A stretch of DNA of 64,000 nt from Hippophae tibetana. Taxonomy: Eukaryota > Streptophyta > Magnoliopsida > Rosales > Elaeagnaceae. Positions 1 through 12,403 of this stretch are shown here, piece after piece. A program made the translations under genes and the position numbers. The notes below the pieces were generated by a model, which made no database searches, was not told the DNA's origin, and saw only the letters and a program-made list of their open reading frames with translations. Within the stretch, counting starts at the first letter, position 1, and the number at the start of each line of letters is the position of its first letter. The stretch is from the NCBI GenBank assembly GCA_037013495.1, contig CM072806.1, forward strand, positions 4,898,001 to 4,962,000. Direction: 5' to 3'.

Positions 1-498
1 ACTTAGCTTATCGGAACTAGAAGTCAATGCAGTCCTTGCCCGTGCTCCTAGTTTCTCCCCTCCGTAGTTCTGATCCAAACGGGACAATCTACCCCTAAGA
101 TACCCTCGACCAATTATTTCCCTGGTAAGAAGATCCTGAAAAATCACATACATAGGATAAAAGGTTACAAAGCATTTAGACTCAAGATTCAACTGTGGGA
201 CAGATATTAAGTGATGAGATAAGTCAGGTACATATAAAACATTATGGAGCTGTAAAGATGGAGTGATATGAACTGACCCTTTTCCTAAGACAGGAAAGGT
301 CTCACCATTAACATTCGTAACATGAGACACTGGTGGGGGAGATAACTCATTAAAATAAGATTTATCATAAGTCATATAATCAGATGCACCAGAATCAATA
401 ATCCAAGTATTAGATCCAACAGAGTGAGAAACATTTAAGGTTATACCAATCTTACCACGAACAGCTATTGAAGCTGTAGGGATACCTCCACATTCCAT
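1..498 (-). CDS. Copia pol: aspartic protease and pre-integrase start (partial)
   Basis: An open frame runs from an ATG at 498 to the window edge (166 codons, no stop). DSGAS at residues 35-39 is the retroviral-type aspartic protease active site, in the Copia context WIIDSGASDYM. LHNVLYVPDLSHHLISV follows, the usual sequence after the protease and before the gag-pre-integrase motif. The frame is also open upstream of this ATG for about 40 bases, so the ATG is probably internal to a longer polyprotein. Protease cleaves the Gag-Pol precursor in virus-like particles. It is partial only because the window ends. Confidence 0.75.
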   Translation of the reverse strand, partial: MECGGIPTASIAVRGKIGITLNVSHSVGSNTWIIDSGASDYMTYDKSYFNELSPPPVSHVTNVNGETFPVLGKGSVHITPSLQLHNVLYVPDLSHHLISVPQLNLESKCFVTFYPMYVIFQDLLTREIIGRGYLRGRLSRLDQNYGGEKLGARARTALTSSSDKLS

Positions 499-945
499 AG
501 GATGATTTTGTCCATAGTAGTCTGGTTCTTGGACAATTTGCACGATAGCTACTTTTGCTTTAGAACGATGCCCCTGTTAACGTTTTGTTCCATAGTAGTC
601 TGCTTTTGATTTCAAGTGTGGATACAGTTTCCAACAAGTCTAACGAAGATGCACCTGTTCATTGCAATAAGAGTAGGGAGAACGAGGGTGATTGGTAAAA
701 TTTGGTGGAGGTCTCTTCTGATGAAGTGGAATTTAATTTTGCTACTGGAGGAAAGGTGCCTTTGATTTGGCTTGAATGACTAGGCTTGATATCTTAACAT
801 GTGCCTGATGAAGACTCTCTTGCTGAGATTCGTCTTTATGGATGTACGTAAAGGTAGTAGTCAAGCTCGGAGGGTCTGACATTCGAAGCAATTCGCCTTT
901 AGCACTATTATGTTTTGTATCAAGGCCTCTTAAAAAGGCATGTAC

Positions 946-1500
946 TCATTCAAGCTCCTTCTCCTTCTGGTACCATAGAAGGTCTTCTGGATTTTTAATT
1001 TTACACAGGCTTTTCTGGTCAATTTTAGCCCATACATTTTTTAGCTTGGTAAAAAAAAGAGATATTGATTGCCCATTTTGCTGCATGCCAACAACTTTGC
1101 ACATGAGTTCATGAACTTGAATAAAGTCAAACTCATTTGTATAAAGATCGCTTAAGATATTCCATATGGCCTCAGCAGTTTCACATTCCTCCACCATTTG
1201 TAATATATCATCAATGATGGCTCTAAATAGAATTGACATGACAAAGCCATCATCATCTTCTCACCTAGTATATGCTTCTATATTATCTTGACTAGGAGCC
1301 CTAATTAATCCAGATACATGTCCCATCTTATGCATCCACCGAAGATAAACAGACATAACTTTTTTCCATGTTCGAAAATTTGTACCATTAAGTTTAGTAC
1401 CCCTGAAAGAACCAATTTATGAACTCTTAACAGAAACTTCAAAATTTGGAACTTCATGAATTCTGGAAACTTTATGTTGTCTTGAATCTTCTATTGAAAT
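946..1500 (-). pseudogene. Copia gag (capsid-like) remnant
   Basis: The open piece 1239-946 encodes a 97-residue segment with AEAIWNILSDLY, the NGQSISLFFTKLKNVW stretch and a K/E-rich end, which fits the UBN2-type gag capsid domain of plant Copia elements. Upstream in related frames (about 1500-1240) LNGTNFRTW and the following helix are recognisable but interrupted by stops. A weak CCHC zinc-knuckle relic is visible near 600-670. The reading frame is broken between these parts, so this is annotated as a decayed gag gene. Confidence 0.7.
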
Positions 1501-1909
1501 AATAATAAAAAATATATTGTGCAGCGGAATAAATTTTTTGGATGTTTTTTTTTTAGCCGGGTGGGCTGATAAGTGTTTGGGCTGATGGGCTATTTAGGGC
1601 TGATTAAGGCAGAACTTAAAACTGAAAAAGGGAAAAAAATTAAAAGCTGAAGATGTGCGCAGACCTTAAAACTGAAGATGTACGCAGAACTTCAATTAGT
1701 GCTTTCTTGAGAGATTTTTTTTTTTTAAAAAAAAAAAAACTAAACAGCGCAGTGCATTAGACGTGCAGACTCAAAGAAAATGCAGGGGTGAAGCTGGACA
1801 GCGCACAGGGGTGCCGAGATGGATGGCGCGCAGGGGTGCGCGAGCTGGTGCGCAAGGCAGGACGACATATGGCTGGTCGACACGGGCTGAACGACGCGGG
1901 TTGGACGTC

Positions 1910-1978
1910 GCGAACTGGACGATGGATCTGCAAATGCGATGCGAACTGGACGACGGATCTGCAACTGCGACGCGAACT
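1910..1978 (+). repeat. 31-bp tandem repeat in the Copia leader
   Basis: Two near-identical 31-bp units (1910-1940 and 1941-1971) starting GCGAACTGGACGA, plus a partial third unit (1972-1978), lie in the GC-rich leader between primer site and gag. Similar CG-rich words recur between 1800 and 1910 with less order. Confidence 0.7.
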
Positions 1979-2074
1979 TAACAGTACGAGAAGGTTAACG
2001 ACAGCGCATAAAAAACTGGCGGTGATGCTAGGCGGCACTGCTTGCTCAGAAACCGGTAAGAATTTTTTTTTTCT

Positions 2075-2086
2075 GCTTTGATACCA
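2075..2086 (-). other. Primer-binding site (tRNA-iMet type)
   Basis: The minus strand reads TGGTATCAAAGC, one base from the TGGTATCAGAGC complement of the plant initiator-methionine tRNA 3' end used by Copia elements. Confidence 0.65.
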
Positions 2087-2089
2087 AAT

Positions 2090-2278
2090 TGAATTTATTG
2101 AAAATATATTTATAATCATATTTTACAATGAATAATGATACATGTTTAAATACAATAAGAATCTACTTTTTAGAAAAATGCTTTTTAGGACAATTATATT
2201 AGTTGCATACAACTAATCTACAACTGGAAAAATATATTAGTTGGATACAACTAATATACCATTAATGATTTATTAACA
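2090..2278 (-). repeat. Putative 5' LTR of the Copia element
   Basis: On the minus strand this 189-bp segment begins TGTTAATA, ends TTCA, and is followed 3 bases later by a TGGTATCAAAGC primer site. It contains a TATA-like TATAAATATATT near its end. The second LTR is outside the window, so the outer boundary rests only on the TG...CA ends and the spacing to the primer site. Confidence 0.5.
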
Positions 2279-3359
2279 GATTTATCATGATTTAATTTCA
2301 AATTATAAATTTAAATCATATTAAAATATTATTTTATCTTTAAAATTCACGTATATCTAATTATTTATAAAAATATTAGAAAAAATATGGATCAATTTAA
2401 TATCATACTTAGAAACAACGTACATCTCAACAACAAGTGAATAATAGAATTAATAATTTAAGTTGTAGTTATATTAATTGAATCAAATATGAATTAAATT
2501 ATTTTTTCATCAAATTTGAGTCAGATTGAGATGGTTTCGAATTAACTCGTTAATCCAAAATAATTTTTTTAAAAAAATATAATATATAAACATTAAATTA
2601 AAAACTACATTTCTTTTTAATTCTCCTTTAACTCATTCTTACTCCTTTAATTTTTTACTTCAAAAGAGGTTTTTTTATAGTTCAGTATATGATTTACTTA
2701 AATTTATTAAGAGATTATTTATATATATATATATATATATATTATTAATTTTGAAAAAATTATTTATTTAATCTTATTCATATATATTTTTTATTTTATT
2801 ATTGTGAGAATATTTATTGAAATTTAAAACTCTTTATTCAAATCATGAGTTTCTAACTTTTGCATGAGAAAAGTTTAATGATACTCATTTTTATCAAATT
2901 TATTTAAAAATATACTCATTGTTATAAAAATTAGATTTCTTTAACTTATATTTACTATTGTTCTTGTTTTATAATTACTTAATTATTATAACATAAAAAG
3001 TGTTTATAACAAATTGTATTATCTTTATAGATTTTGTTATATACATGAATTGTTTATTAAATATTAATTTATCATTTATTTAAAAGATTAATTTTATAAT
3101 ATTATTTTCTCATTTTAAATGATTCATTATGTTTGAGTTAATAAATTTTAATTATTAAATATATTTTTAATTTATAAAAAAAATTCTAATTAATTAAAAA
3201 AAAATATGTCATTAATAATTCAAGTTTGAATCAATTTAGACTGTTTATTTGTATTTAATTTATGTTTGGATTTATTTTCGATGGTTTGAATTAAATTTAA
3301 ATATCAATTTAAAGCCGATTATTTCGAACCAACTTGACCTACCTATTACGAATTTTCGA
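2279..3359. other. AT-rich intergenic DNA
   Basis: No coding, RNA or element signature is seen. It holds a (TA)n run at about 2720-2742 and long A/T tracts. Confidence 0.6.
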
Positions 3360-4326
3360 CAAAACAATCAACAATGCCCGAGGCCAAGGCTTTAGAGTTG
3401 CGGAGTCCGTACCGCTCTCTTTTCCGAAAACGAAAAACACACAGAGGTTCCATTAGGTTAGCTGTTGGTTTACAGTAAAGAATTCGGTGTTTTGGTTCCT
3501 TGTTAATTTAAAATGAGATTGAAAACATTCTATTGGTATTAAAGAAAAAAACCCATTGCTCCGAACTTAAAATTTTATGTTTTCTTAACATATTTTAATT
3601 ATTATTTATATTTTTTTTATTTTCTTATTTAGAAGTAATCAAATATTTTATAATTTTGCATCATTTATAATTTAATAATTTTACTTTTTATTTTTTTATT
3701 TTACTTTTTAAACAAATATAACAATAATACTATTATTTTCATTTAATTAAATTCATATTATCCTTCCAAAAGTAAGGATCCAAATAGATTACACGTTGTT
3801 TTATTGCTATCGCTTTTTAGTGTTATTATGCACAAAACCTGTTCGATAAAATTTCTAGTCCAATGGATATATGCTCGTTTTGGGATAAAAGCTTCATCGA
3901 ACTGTTTCTGCAGAATCTGGCTTAGGGTTGTAAAATGTAATGTATGTTCTTGTTTATACATCTCAGAAATACACCTCAAAACTTTTATAAGTAAAGGAAT
4001 CTACTTGTTTTTGATAGCTGATTGGCATCTTGGTAATAGTCCAATTCTTGTAAAGGTCTAATAGTTTATCATTGTAGTGATAAAATTTATTGGGTTCGAG
4101 AAGCTTCTTATGCCATTATTTTGTGTTGATGTCTGCATGCTCTTAATTATTTTAATACTGAATTTAACTTAATCGTGTTGTAATGTTTGAAATTGAAATT
4201 GAAATGGACATCAAGTAGTGAGCTTTATTTTTAGTTTGACAAAGTTAAAGAGATTAGTTTGCTTTTATGATTTGTAGGCCAAGTGTCCTTTGTGAAATTG
4301 ATTTTCTTTTTCTATGGTAATTTTAG
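3360..4326 (+). other. Possible 5' exon and 5'UTR intron of the RRM gene
   Basis: A GC-richer patch at about 3365-3450 is followed by non-coding DNA that ends in a pyrimidine-rich tract and TTTTAG directly before an ATG at 4327, a good plant splice acceptor. I infer that 3400-4326 is the leader and 5'UTR intron of the adjacent broken RRM gene. The donor could not be fixed. No protein could be assigned to the 3374 ATG frame. Confidence 0.35.
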
Positions 4327-5735
4327 ATGTCTTTGTGTTGAGAAAATAAGTCCCACATCGACTAGGTAGAAGGCAACAATGCTGCTTATAAGACCAGGAC
4401 ATCCCTTAACCTACAAACTGGTTTTTGGGTTAAGAGAAGGGTCTGGTTGAATAAGATTGGTATCAGAAAAAGACCCTTGACGGTGGAGGAGCCCGACACT
4501 ACCATCCGTGGCAACAATAAGACCACCACTGTTCGTCGACACAGTCGATGTGAGGGGGAGTGTTGAGGAAATAAGCAGCATTGCTGCCTTCTCTCTGGTC
4601 GATGTGAGACTTATTTCCTCAACACTCCCCCTCACATCGACTGTGTCGACGGACGGTGGTGCTCTTATTGTTGTCACGGATGGTAGTGCCGGATGGCTCC
4701 TCCACCGCCAAGGGTTCTGCTCTGATACCAATTTTATTCAACCGAACCCTTCTCTTAACTCAAAAGCCAACTTGTAGGTTAAGGGGTACCCTGGTCTTAT
4801 AAGCAACACTGTTGCTGCCTTCTCCCTGATCGATGTGAGACTTATTTTCTCAACACTTTGCATATTGGTAATTTATCATCCTGGACTAGGACAAATGAGC
4901 TGGAATGGGTCTTTAGGAGGTTTGGGCGATGTAATTTATGGTTAAAAGATGGATATGGTTTTGTAGTTTATGAGTTCCCTCCAGATTCTAAGAAAGCTTT
5001 GAAAGCACTTCAAGGTAGAAGTATATGTGGGGAGAGATTAACCCTTACATAGTCAAAGAAATAGCCAAGGTCTTTTGAAATATATAACAGAGGTTTCTAA
5101 TCATATGAGTGACATGGGAGAAATGCTACTAGTAAAAAGAAGCTCAAATGGTTGTCATGACCAGAGATAAGCAAGTATGCAACCAGATTATGTCGGTGGA
5201 AGGCATAATTCTGAAGAAATGCTTGACAGAGATAAAAATTACAGTGTAAATGTGTGATTGCCCCAAAAATTTCTCTAGGTGGATCATAGATCAGATAAGG
5301 ATATCAATAGAAGAAGTGAAGATGAAGTTAAGCTTGAAAACATTTGGGTACAAATCCCAAATTCCCCCTGCATAGGGTTCGAGAGAGACTTTGGATCATC
5401 AAAATTCTAATGTAGTTGTGGTGAAGCATATGCTGACAACAAATCAGAAGCGAGATTCAGTGGTTTTCAACATTAGCGATCCTGGATGCTCAGCAAGCAT
5501 ATCCTCGGATGCTCGGATGCTCACCAGACCTGAAACGTGCAGAAGAAAGTGTTAGAAACTTGCCCATTGAAGCCTTCTTTGGTTCTGCCCGGTTGTGGCC
5601 TCAGGAGCTTATTTATTACGGGAGGAAGAATAAGGGCCTAATTTGAGTTGATAATTATGCCAGGCGGGTTGCTCAGAATCAGGAATTTGGTATTTATATC
5701 AGAAGCAGTAGTGGATGGGGAGAAAAAGGATTAGG
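4327..5735 (+). pseudogene. RRM RNA-binding protein pseudogene, split by TRIM elements
   Basis: The first codons ATG-TCT-TTG (4327-4335) are followed by the TRIM insertion; coding resumes at 4861 and reads an RNA recognition motif to about 5052. RNP2 is LHIGNL (4858-4875) and RNP1 is around DGYGFVVYEF. After LTLT two stops occur in frame (TAG at 5050 and 5062) where W and Q would fit, and the reading continues SKK, then PRSFE. A further conserved-looking block at 5600-5695 reads WPQELIYY, KNKG, VDNYARR and QNQEFG with one stop. It resembles plant RRM proteins related to SR splicing factors (inference). With an insertion after codon 3, several stops and frameshifts it cannot make protein. Confidence 0.7.
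4336..4855. mobile_element. Palindromic pair of TRIM retroelements
   Basis: Two miniature LTR elements lie tail to tail. The left one reads forward: LTR starting TGTTGAGAAAATAAG (4336), primer site TGGTATCAGA (4458-4467), polypurine tract TGAGGGGGAG (4551-4560). The right one reads in reverse: LTR start at 4855, primer site at 4730-4721, polypurine tract at 4634-4625. They share a 64-bp centre (4561-4624) of two opposed 3' LTR starts. The whole unit is flanked by CTTTG on both sides (4331-4335 and 4856-4860), so it integrated as one piece. No protein is encoded; open frames here are shadows of the palindrome. Confidence 0.8.
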
Positions 5736-8700
5736 GAAGCACTCGGAACTGAAAGGTTTTGCTGGCTATTGTTATTTTACTCTCAAGCTTGTAGAGCCTG
5801 ATACCGCCTTTACCACTTTCTGAGAAACACTGAAATTGATACACAGATTTCTTGCAGAGCTGAAGTTTTGTTAGAAGAGGCACTAAAAGGTAGGTTTGTG
5901 CAGTATTTACCATTAAATTTTGTCATCGTGTTGCTGTCCTACTATAATGTAGTACCTCAAATTGTCTCTTTGCCTTTGGTCAAAACAAAGTGATCATTGA
6001 CACACTTGGGAATTACATTATTGATTCTGTTACAACTAGTATGACAAATTTTACAGCTAAATAGACCTTAATTTACCCGTGTTATTGTACATATGTCTAC
6101 TTTTTACATTATCCGTCTAAACAGTCAGTTTTGCAAATATCCTTCATAAACTCTGCTTTTGATGCTTATAGCCCTAGGATGTCCCTAGATATGATTAGAG
6201 TATGGAATTCTATATGTTTGGAATGTAAATATATTTGTGATAATCAATATCCTCACGTGCATGCGCACATACACACGCTCTCTCTCTTTATGTGTGTATG
6301 TGTGATCCTGCAGATTGGAAGAGAAGATAGTATCCTCCACTTTCCCTTAATTTTGCAGAAGATGGTTTTAACTTGGAAATTCTAATGTCAGTTCCTTTAG
6401 TGCACTTTGCATATTGACGAACTTCTGAAAGTCATGTCATGATGTACTGCTGCCTGCCAGTTGTCATAGCCTGATCTTGTGGCATAGACCTGGCACTATA
6501 TTCATTTTTCTTTGTCACCTGCATGATCTACACACCATGTAGGATTACATGAAAAACAATACTAATTTACTAAAGGGGATCGAATACATTCATATTACGT
6601 CAAGTCTTATTTTTGTTGTTAATAAATGTTGATTAATTATTGATTTTAACTCTGCTGAAGATCTATTGTCCACTGTACTCAAACTAAAGGAGTTTTTAAA
6701 GTTCTTGCTTAACCCACAGAAGCAATAGATTTGAGGTTTTCAAGCATGGATATTGCAGTATCATTTTTTAGTGAGGCTCCTGTCTCCACCGCATACCTAT
6801 GATACCGAGTCTCTGACTATGGAGGGAAACATGCTTTGCTCATGACACATACATGAAGGTTTATTGCATCCATTTAAGCTTTAGTCAAGTTATGCTACTT
6901 CACTATTTGGCAATAATGATCAAGCTTTCACAAGTGCATACCACCAAAATATATTTAAAAATTTGATTTTTTTGGCAATATTAATTTTCTTTATTCATAC
7001 TCCAGGAATCCAGGTGAGGATATCAACTATATCTTCTTAGTAAACCTCTGTAGTTTCTGAAACTTAGAATCCAACTGTATAAGCCATAAACATGGCGGGG
7101 CACTAGAAATGGTTTGCTCTCAAGACCACAGTTGTATCATAACCTTGTTTGAGATGCAAAAAGAAATCAGGATAAAACAAGTTTATAATCGACGAGGATC
7201 TCAATTTTGTGCGAGACTGGTATAGCTTTGGATGATTTTTCATGACTTTTCTTAGTAATTCAAATATTTTCTGATGCTTTACGAGTCCTGAAAAAAACAG
7301 TTATTTGACAGTTTTAATTCGTCTGCATAGGTTTCAAACATTGCATGGTAAAACGATAGAGTCATAGAAGGTTCGAATTCGGATTCATCCATTTTTGCTC
7401 ACTTGAAGGTCCATATTTGAATAATTGGTCAATAAAGATAAACATTTATGATATAGAAAACTATTCTTAGTCACCGACTTTATTGTGTTAGTTATATTGG
7501 TCAAACTAAACGTTTGTTGCATGTTGTGGAGTTTCTAGCATAAGATAGTTCAGTAATAGAGAATTTCATCCTCATGTTAATACAAGGATAAGCTTTTACT
7601 TCTTTAGGGAAATTGCATTTATTACCATATTTATTAGACAGTACCATAAATTTACTATCTTTATAAAAAAAATTAAAAATTTATTTTGTAAACTAATCGA
7701 CTCATCCTATTATTATTTTATAAAATAGATTTTTAATATTTATGTTAGTAAATATAATAAATTTATATTATTTTATTTAATAAATTCGATTAAAATAGGT
7801 AAAAATCTTTCTCTTTTTCTTTGGTTGAAATTTTATGATGTGATATTTACCTGTTATTCTTGATTTGATATATGAATTTGATCCGCTTGCAGTCCACTTG
7901 GTACGGTTTGGCAGGCTTATGGTTGAAATTGATTGATGTTCAGGTTTCTTCTACGAACTTGCCACTTCAACAAAATTTTCTTCATGTCTGGTATCTTTAA
8001 CCTACGGGACCCTTTAATTTAAGACTATTTTTTTTTTTAAATCTGTCTATTATATTAAAAAAATAATTTAATTAATAATTATCTATTACATTAATAGTAT
8101 AAAGAGGTGTTTTTATTTTTATATTGTATATTATGAATGCAAAATGATGATATCAGCTGCAATATGATTTCTTGGAGTCTTTAAAATAATTAGTGTGATT
8201 ATATATTTTAAAATTGATTACTTTAAAAATTGGTTATTTATTTTGTTCTTTTTTATTTTTCCTTTCATGATTCGTGTTATCTTTCTGCCACTGATATGAG
8301 TTTTTGAGAAAATTACTTTACAAATCTAATTTTAGCAAACAAATAAAAAAAATTATTTTTTACCGACTCATATACTCAATTGTTAAGTTGCACAATATGT
8401 ATTACTAGTTGTGTAGCTGTTCACTTTGTATTACGAGGTGAACATGTATGACAAAAAGCACTTTATCTAGAAGTGGGTGTTAAGTTAATCTCACTAGTTT
8501 TTTAGAAGATGGCAGCTAATGTAATTGGCCATTCTCTTTTCTGATCTCCTTTAGTTTCTTTAATGGAGATTGAATTGGTAATATTAAGGCTTTGTTATCA
8601 ACCTTTACTCTTCTTTTATCTTAAAATAATAATTGAATATGGTTCAAATATGTGATTTAAAGTGAGGACGAAAGTTTCACAATTAGATTATAATATGATC

Positions 8701-11700
8701 ATATCAAACATCATTTTCACTTAAAAAAAAATGAAACATCTCATTATCAATAAGTATGAAGGCTATGGAAATACCAATATATTTTTTGACTCTATTTTGG
8801 CTAAAAATTGACAATTGTATGTAGGAAAAACACATAAAATATGTTTAAATTATATTAATATTTACCATTTAATTTAAATTAATATTATTTACGTTAGTTA
8901 ACTGTTTTTACTCAATCTTCTCTTATAAACTTGCATGTTATAAAATGTGTTATATAATTATGTAGATTTTTCACGCACACTTGTAACCCTTAGATGTGTG
9001 TGTGCAATTTCGTCACACGTCCATGAAATTTCTATACACCTATTTAACATGTTTTACTTTCCTCTTTTCCTATTTTAGATGCAATCGTGAATATCACTCA
9101 ATCTGAAGTCCATATTGGTAAGGTGTATGATTTTTAGTGTAAAAATTAGAAGGGGTGATGGGGGCAAAGAAAAATAGCAGGATTAGAATTGAATTAGGAG
9201 AACATGAAAGGAGGTTGATATAGAGAGATTATTCATTGTTTATGTAGTATGTGATGATATAATACTCTAAGTCAATAAAAATAAAATTTAAGATTGATGT
9301 AACTTTTTTTAAAAAAAAAATACCCTATAAAATGTGAAGAAAGTAATTAATTTGATTGATAAAAAATATACTTTAAAAATAATGAATAACATCTAATAGA
9401 TAAAGACTAAAGATAAAATGGGGTTTCTCAATATAGAGATAGACTAAAAAGAAGTATGGCATTTAGTGCTTTAAACAAAGAGATGGCTTACAAATTAGTA
9501 GTATTATAAACACAATTTTGATTATATTCTATAAAGGTGTTATTTATTATTGAAGTAGTATATTTTTTATCAATTACATTTTTTTTCTCTCATTAAGTAT
9601 TGTGTATTTTTTTAAATAGTTGCACTAATGGGAAATTATACATTTGTATTTGAATATTGATGATGTGATTATTATGATCAATGAAGTGAAAGATAAGTGT
9701 AATTTTTTTTTGTTGGAAAAACACAATTGTATGTTACTTTTTTAAAGCAATAATGAATAAAATTACTTAAGAGTATTTTGTGGATTACTCTTGAATTAAA
9801 GTATAATTTATCTTCATTAATATTAAAATGAAAGAAAATGGTATATTTAGAACAGAAAATATTAAAATTAGAGTAATTAAATATTTTATCTTATAATTTA
9901 ATGCTAGATAGTTTCTAAAAATAAAAATATTATTTTGATATTAGGTTATCAAAAATAAATTATATATTAACCAAAGAATAAGTAATATGATATTTCTTAT
10001 TAATTATACCAGCTATTATCTTTGAAAGAAAAATAATACCCTCATATTTCACCTTATTAATTTAAATCACTATATATTCAAGATTAATGTATAATTTATT
10101 TACATTTTATTATATTATTATTTACTTTAAAATTAATGAATAATTTATTACACTCTTATCAATTCAAATCATGAATATGAAACATGACTTAACATTCGTG
10201 ATCCAAGCATTTTCCTTAACAATTTTAGGATGAAAGAAATATAAACAAAGAGAAAGGGAAAAATAAAGAATGAGTTAATTTTCTATTTCTTATGACGTAA
10301 TATCATCCATTTATTTTCAATCGTCTCAATTAATCTGGCATTTATGTGAACTTAATTATCACTCAATTCTAATATAATTACTATTTTTTTTATACTGCTC
10401 CACTCGAACTACTCAACCCAAATTCCTTTACCTGATTAACCCTTTTTTTCATATATATATTATTTATTATTATTAGAGGATATTTTTCACTAATTATATT
10501 TTTTTTTCATTTCTTATTAGATATTTATTTTAAAAAAATTATATTAATTTTAAACTTTATTGTAGTGAACAACACGTAATTATATATTCTAAAAATAACA
10601 AAAAAAATTCTCTTTTACCAAATAAACCCTCTACTTGACCTACATACTAATTTTTCATATGATCCTCGTATAAATGTTTTTATATATTTATTTTCTCAAA
10701 GGATAAGTACTTATTTTAAGGTGCGGTTAGAAATTGAACTTTTCATTTTTGATCAGGTTATCATAGTCTTTACCAACTGGACTATCAATACGTGTATAAA
10801 AGCTCTTACATTTTGTTGGTTGATTTTATTTAGGATAAGATAAACAAAAGTTTCATAAATTAGGTTTCTTGTGTCGTTTAGGCTTTCAGATTAAAAACAT
10901 AATCATTAATCCCTTAATTTTATAAAAATAATCAATTAAAGATAAATTATATTATTTTAATTATTTTTAATTTAAATATTATTATTTTCTATAAAGTAAT
11001 TAAAATACAAATATTTAACAAGAATAAAAAGTGAAATTTAATATTAAATAGTTCAAAAAATAAATAATAGTAAAATTCAAACAAAAAGTTATTTAGATAT
11101 ATATTTTATTTTTTTAATTTTTTTTAAAATTAATAAAATATTAAAATAAAATAGTGATAATTAATAAATATTAAAAAATAAATATTTTGCCAATTTTTTT
11201 ATATTAATCGTGACTTTACTATTGTTAAAAACTTATGTTTTAATAGTATTTAATCACTTAACAGAATAATAATAATATTTTAATAGAAAGCTTATTAAAT
11301 TAACATAATTTATCTTTAATTAACTTTTTAATAAAATTAAGAGATTAAATTATATTGTTTATAATGGTAGAAATAATCTAATTTAAAAAAATTATGTGAT
11401 ATTTTTGTTTTTTATTTATTTATATTTTTCACTATTTATCGACATTTAGTTTGTTAGTCTTGTTGGCGTTGCTTTACCCGTGATGAAACATCAACTTCTT
11501 AGCTGCAATAAGCTATCATTATTCATTACTCTCTCACATGCTTTTCATTTATGGGATTCTATTGCAACTTGAAAATGTTTGCTATTTCTCATACTTCAAC
11601 CGGTGGGTTCAAAAGGACGTTAGACTGAGTGTATTGTTGCAGTGACTCTATAGCAAATTAAATGTATATAACATTTTTATTTTAAGTTAAAAGATTTTAG

Positions 11701-12306
11701 TTACTATATGAGCTAGATCATTTATAATTATTATAATAAAATTGAATATTAATTATATTTTAATTTCATAATTATTAAATAAAATTATTATTAATAAATT
11801 ATTATTAATAAATTATTCTTATAATAATATAACTACACTTTTTATTATACCATGTTTTTTTTAATCTAATCAAATTTTAAGTACATTTTCTCAAGTAATG
11901 CACCACTTGTAAGAAATCTTAAAATAAAAGTCATGATATTGTCAAATTGGTATTTATTTATTTTAAAAAATTCTATTAAATTGAATTTAGGGTTAAAAAA
12001 ATTTGGTTCTAAAATCGGTCTTAAAATTATTTAGGTAACGTCGAGCCCTATTAAGGTATAAATCGGATGGAATTAAGCTAGATCATTCAAATCATCCAAA
12101 ATTTACATACTTTAATCTAGTTTAATCTAAAAGCAACCTCCAATCAAATCCTATTTTGTACGGTTTTGATACCTTTTTTTTTTTTTTTCTTTGGGTAGGT
12201 TCATCTAATTGTGGATCCAATATTGACAAAGGGGACACTAAAATTTGTTTTTCTGTCTTTTCTAATACTCTTTTCAATATCCAATTAGAAGAAATGAAAA
12301 TAATGT
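5736..12306. other. Gene-poor AT-rich region
   Basis: No gene could be supported in about 6.5 kb. Small open frames (for example 6131-6385) lack codon structure or recognisable domains. A GT/CA-rich stretch with TGTGTGTATGTGTG lies near 6260-6305. The rest is low-complexity A/T. Confidence 0.6.
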
Positions 12307-12403
12307 ACATAACATTAGATATTGTAATGATGTAAGTATTTTTACATCACATGATACATAACATTAGATATTGTAATGATGTAATTATTTTTACATCACA
12401 TGA
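12307..12403. repeat. 49-bp tandem duplication with internal hairpins
   Basis: Two adjacent copies (about 12307-12355 and 12356-12403) begin ACATAACATTAGATATTG. Each contains GATGTAA and TTACATC separated by a short loop, giving a small potential hairpin per unit. Confidence 0.75.

Larger units (their letters stand above)
1..2278 (-). mobile_element. Copia LTR retrotransposon, 5' part
   Basis: Read on the minus strand the order is LTR (2278-2090), primer site (2086-2075), a GC-rich leader (about 2074-1500), gag (about 1500-560) and the pol protease (498 to the window edge), which is the Ty1/Copia order. The rest of pol and the 3' LTR lie outside the window, so a target duplication cannot be tested. 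Gag carries a frameshift or stops between its capsid-like part and the zinc-knuckle remnant near 600-670, so the element is probably not autonomous. The leader is far more GC-rich than the surroundings. Confidence 0.8.

Noticed and set aside
1740..2119. Overlapping frames in the GC-rich Copia leader (72 to 120 codons)
   Set aside because: The composition is repeat-driven, no domain is recognisable, and the position is the untranslated leader.
4411..4777. Overlapping frames of 106 and 89 codons on both strands
   Set aside because: They mirror each other because the TRIM pair is a palindrome; neither has a recognisable domain.
7355..7390. GGTTCGAATTC resembling a tRNA or SINE B-box
   Set aside because: No matching A-box or cloverleaf could be built around it, so no tRNA or SINE is called.
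12122..12310. Minus-strand frame of 62 codons
   Set aside because: Low-complexity with a lysine run and no conserved pattern; probably chance.
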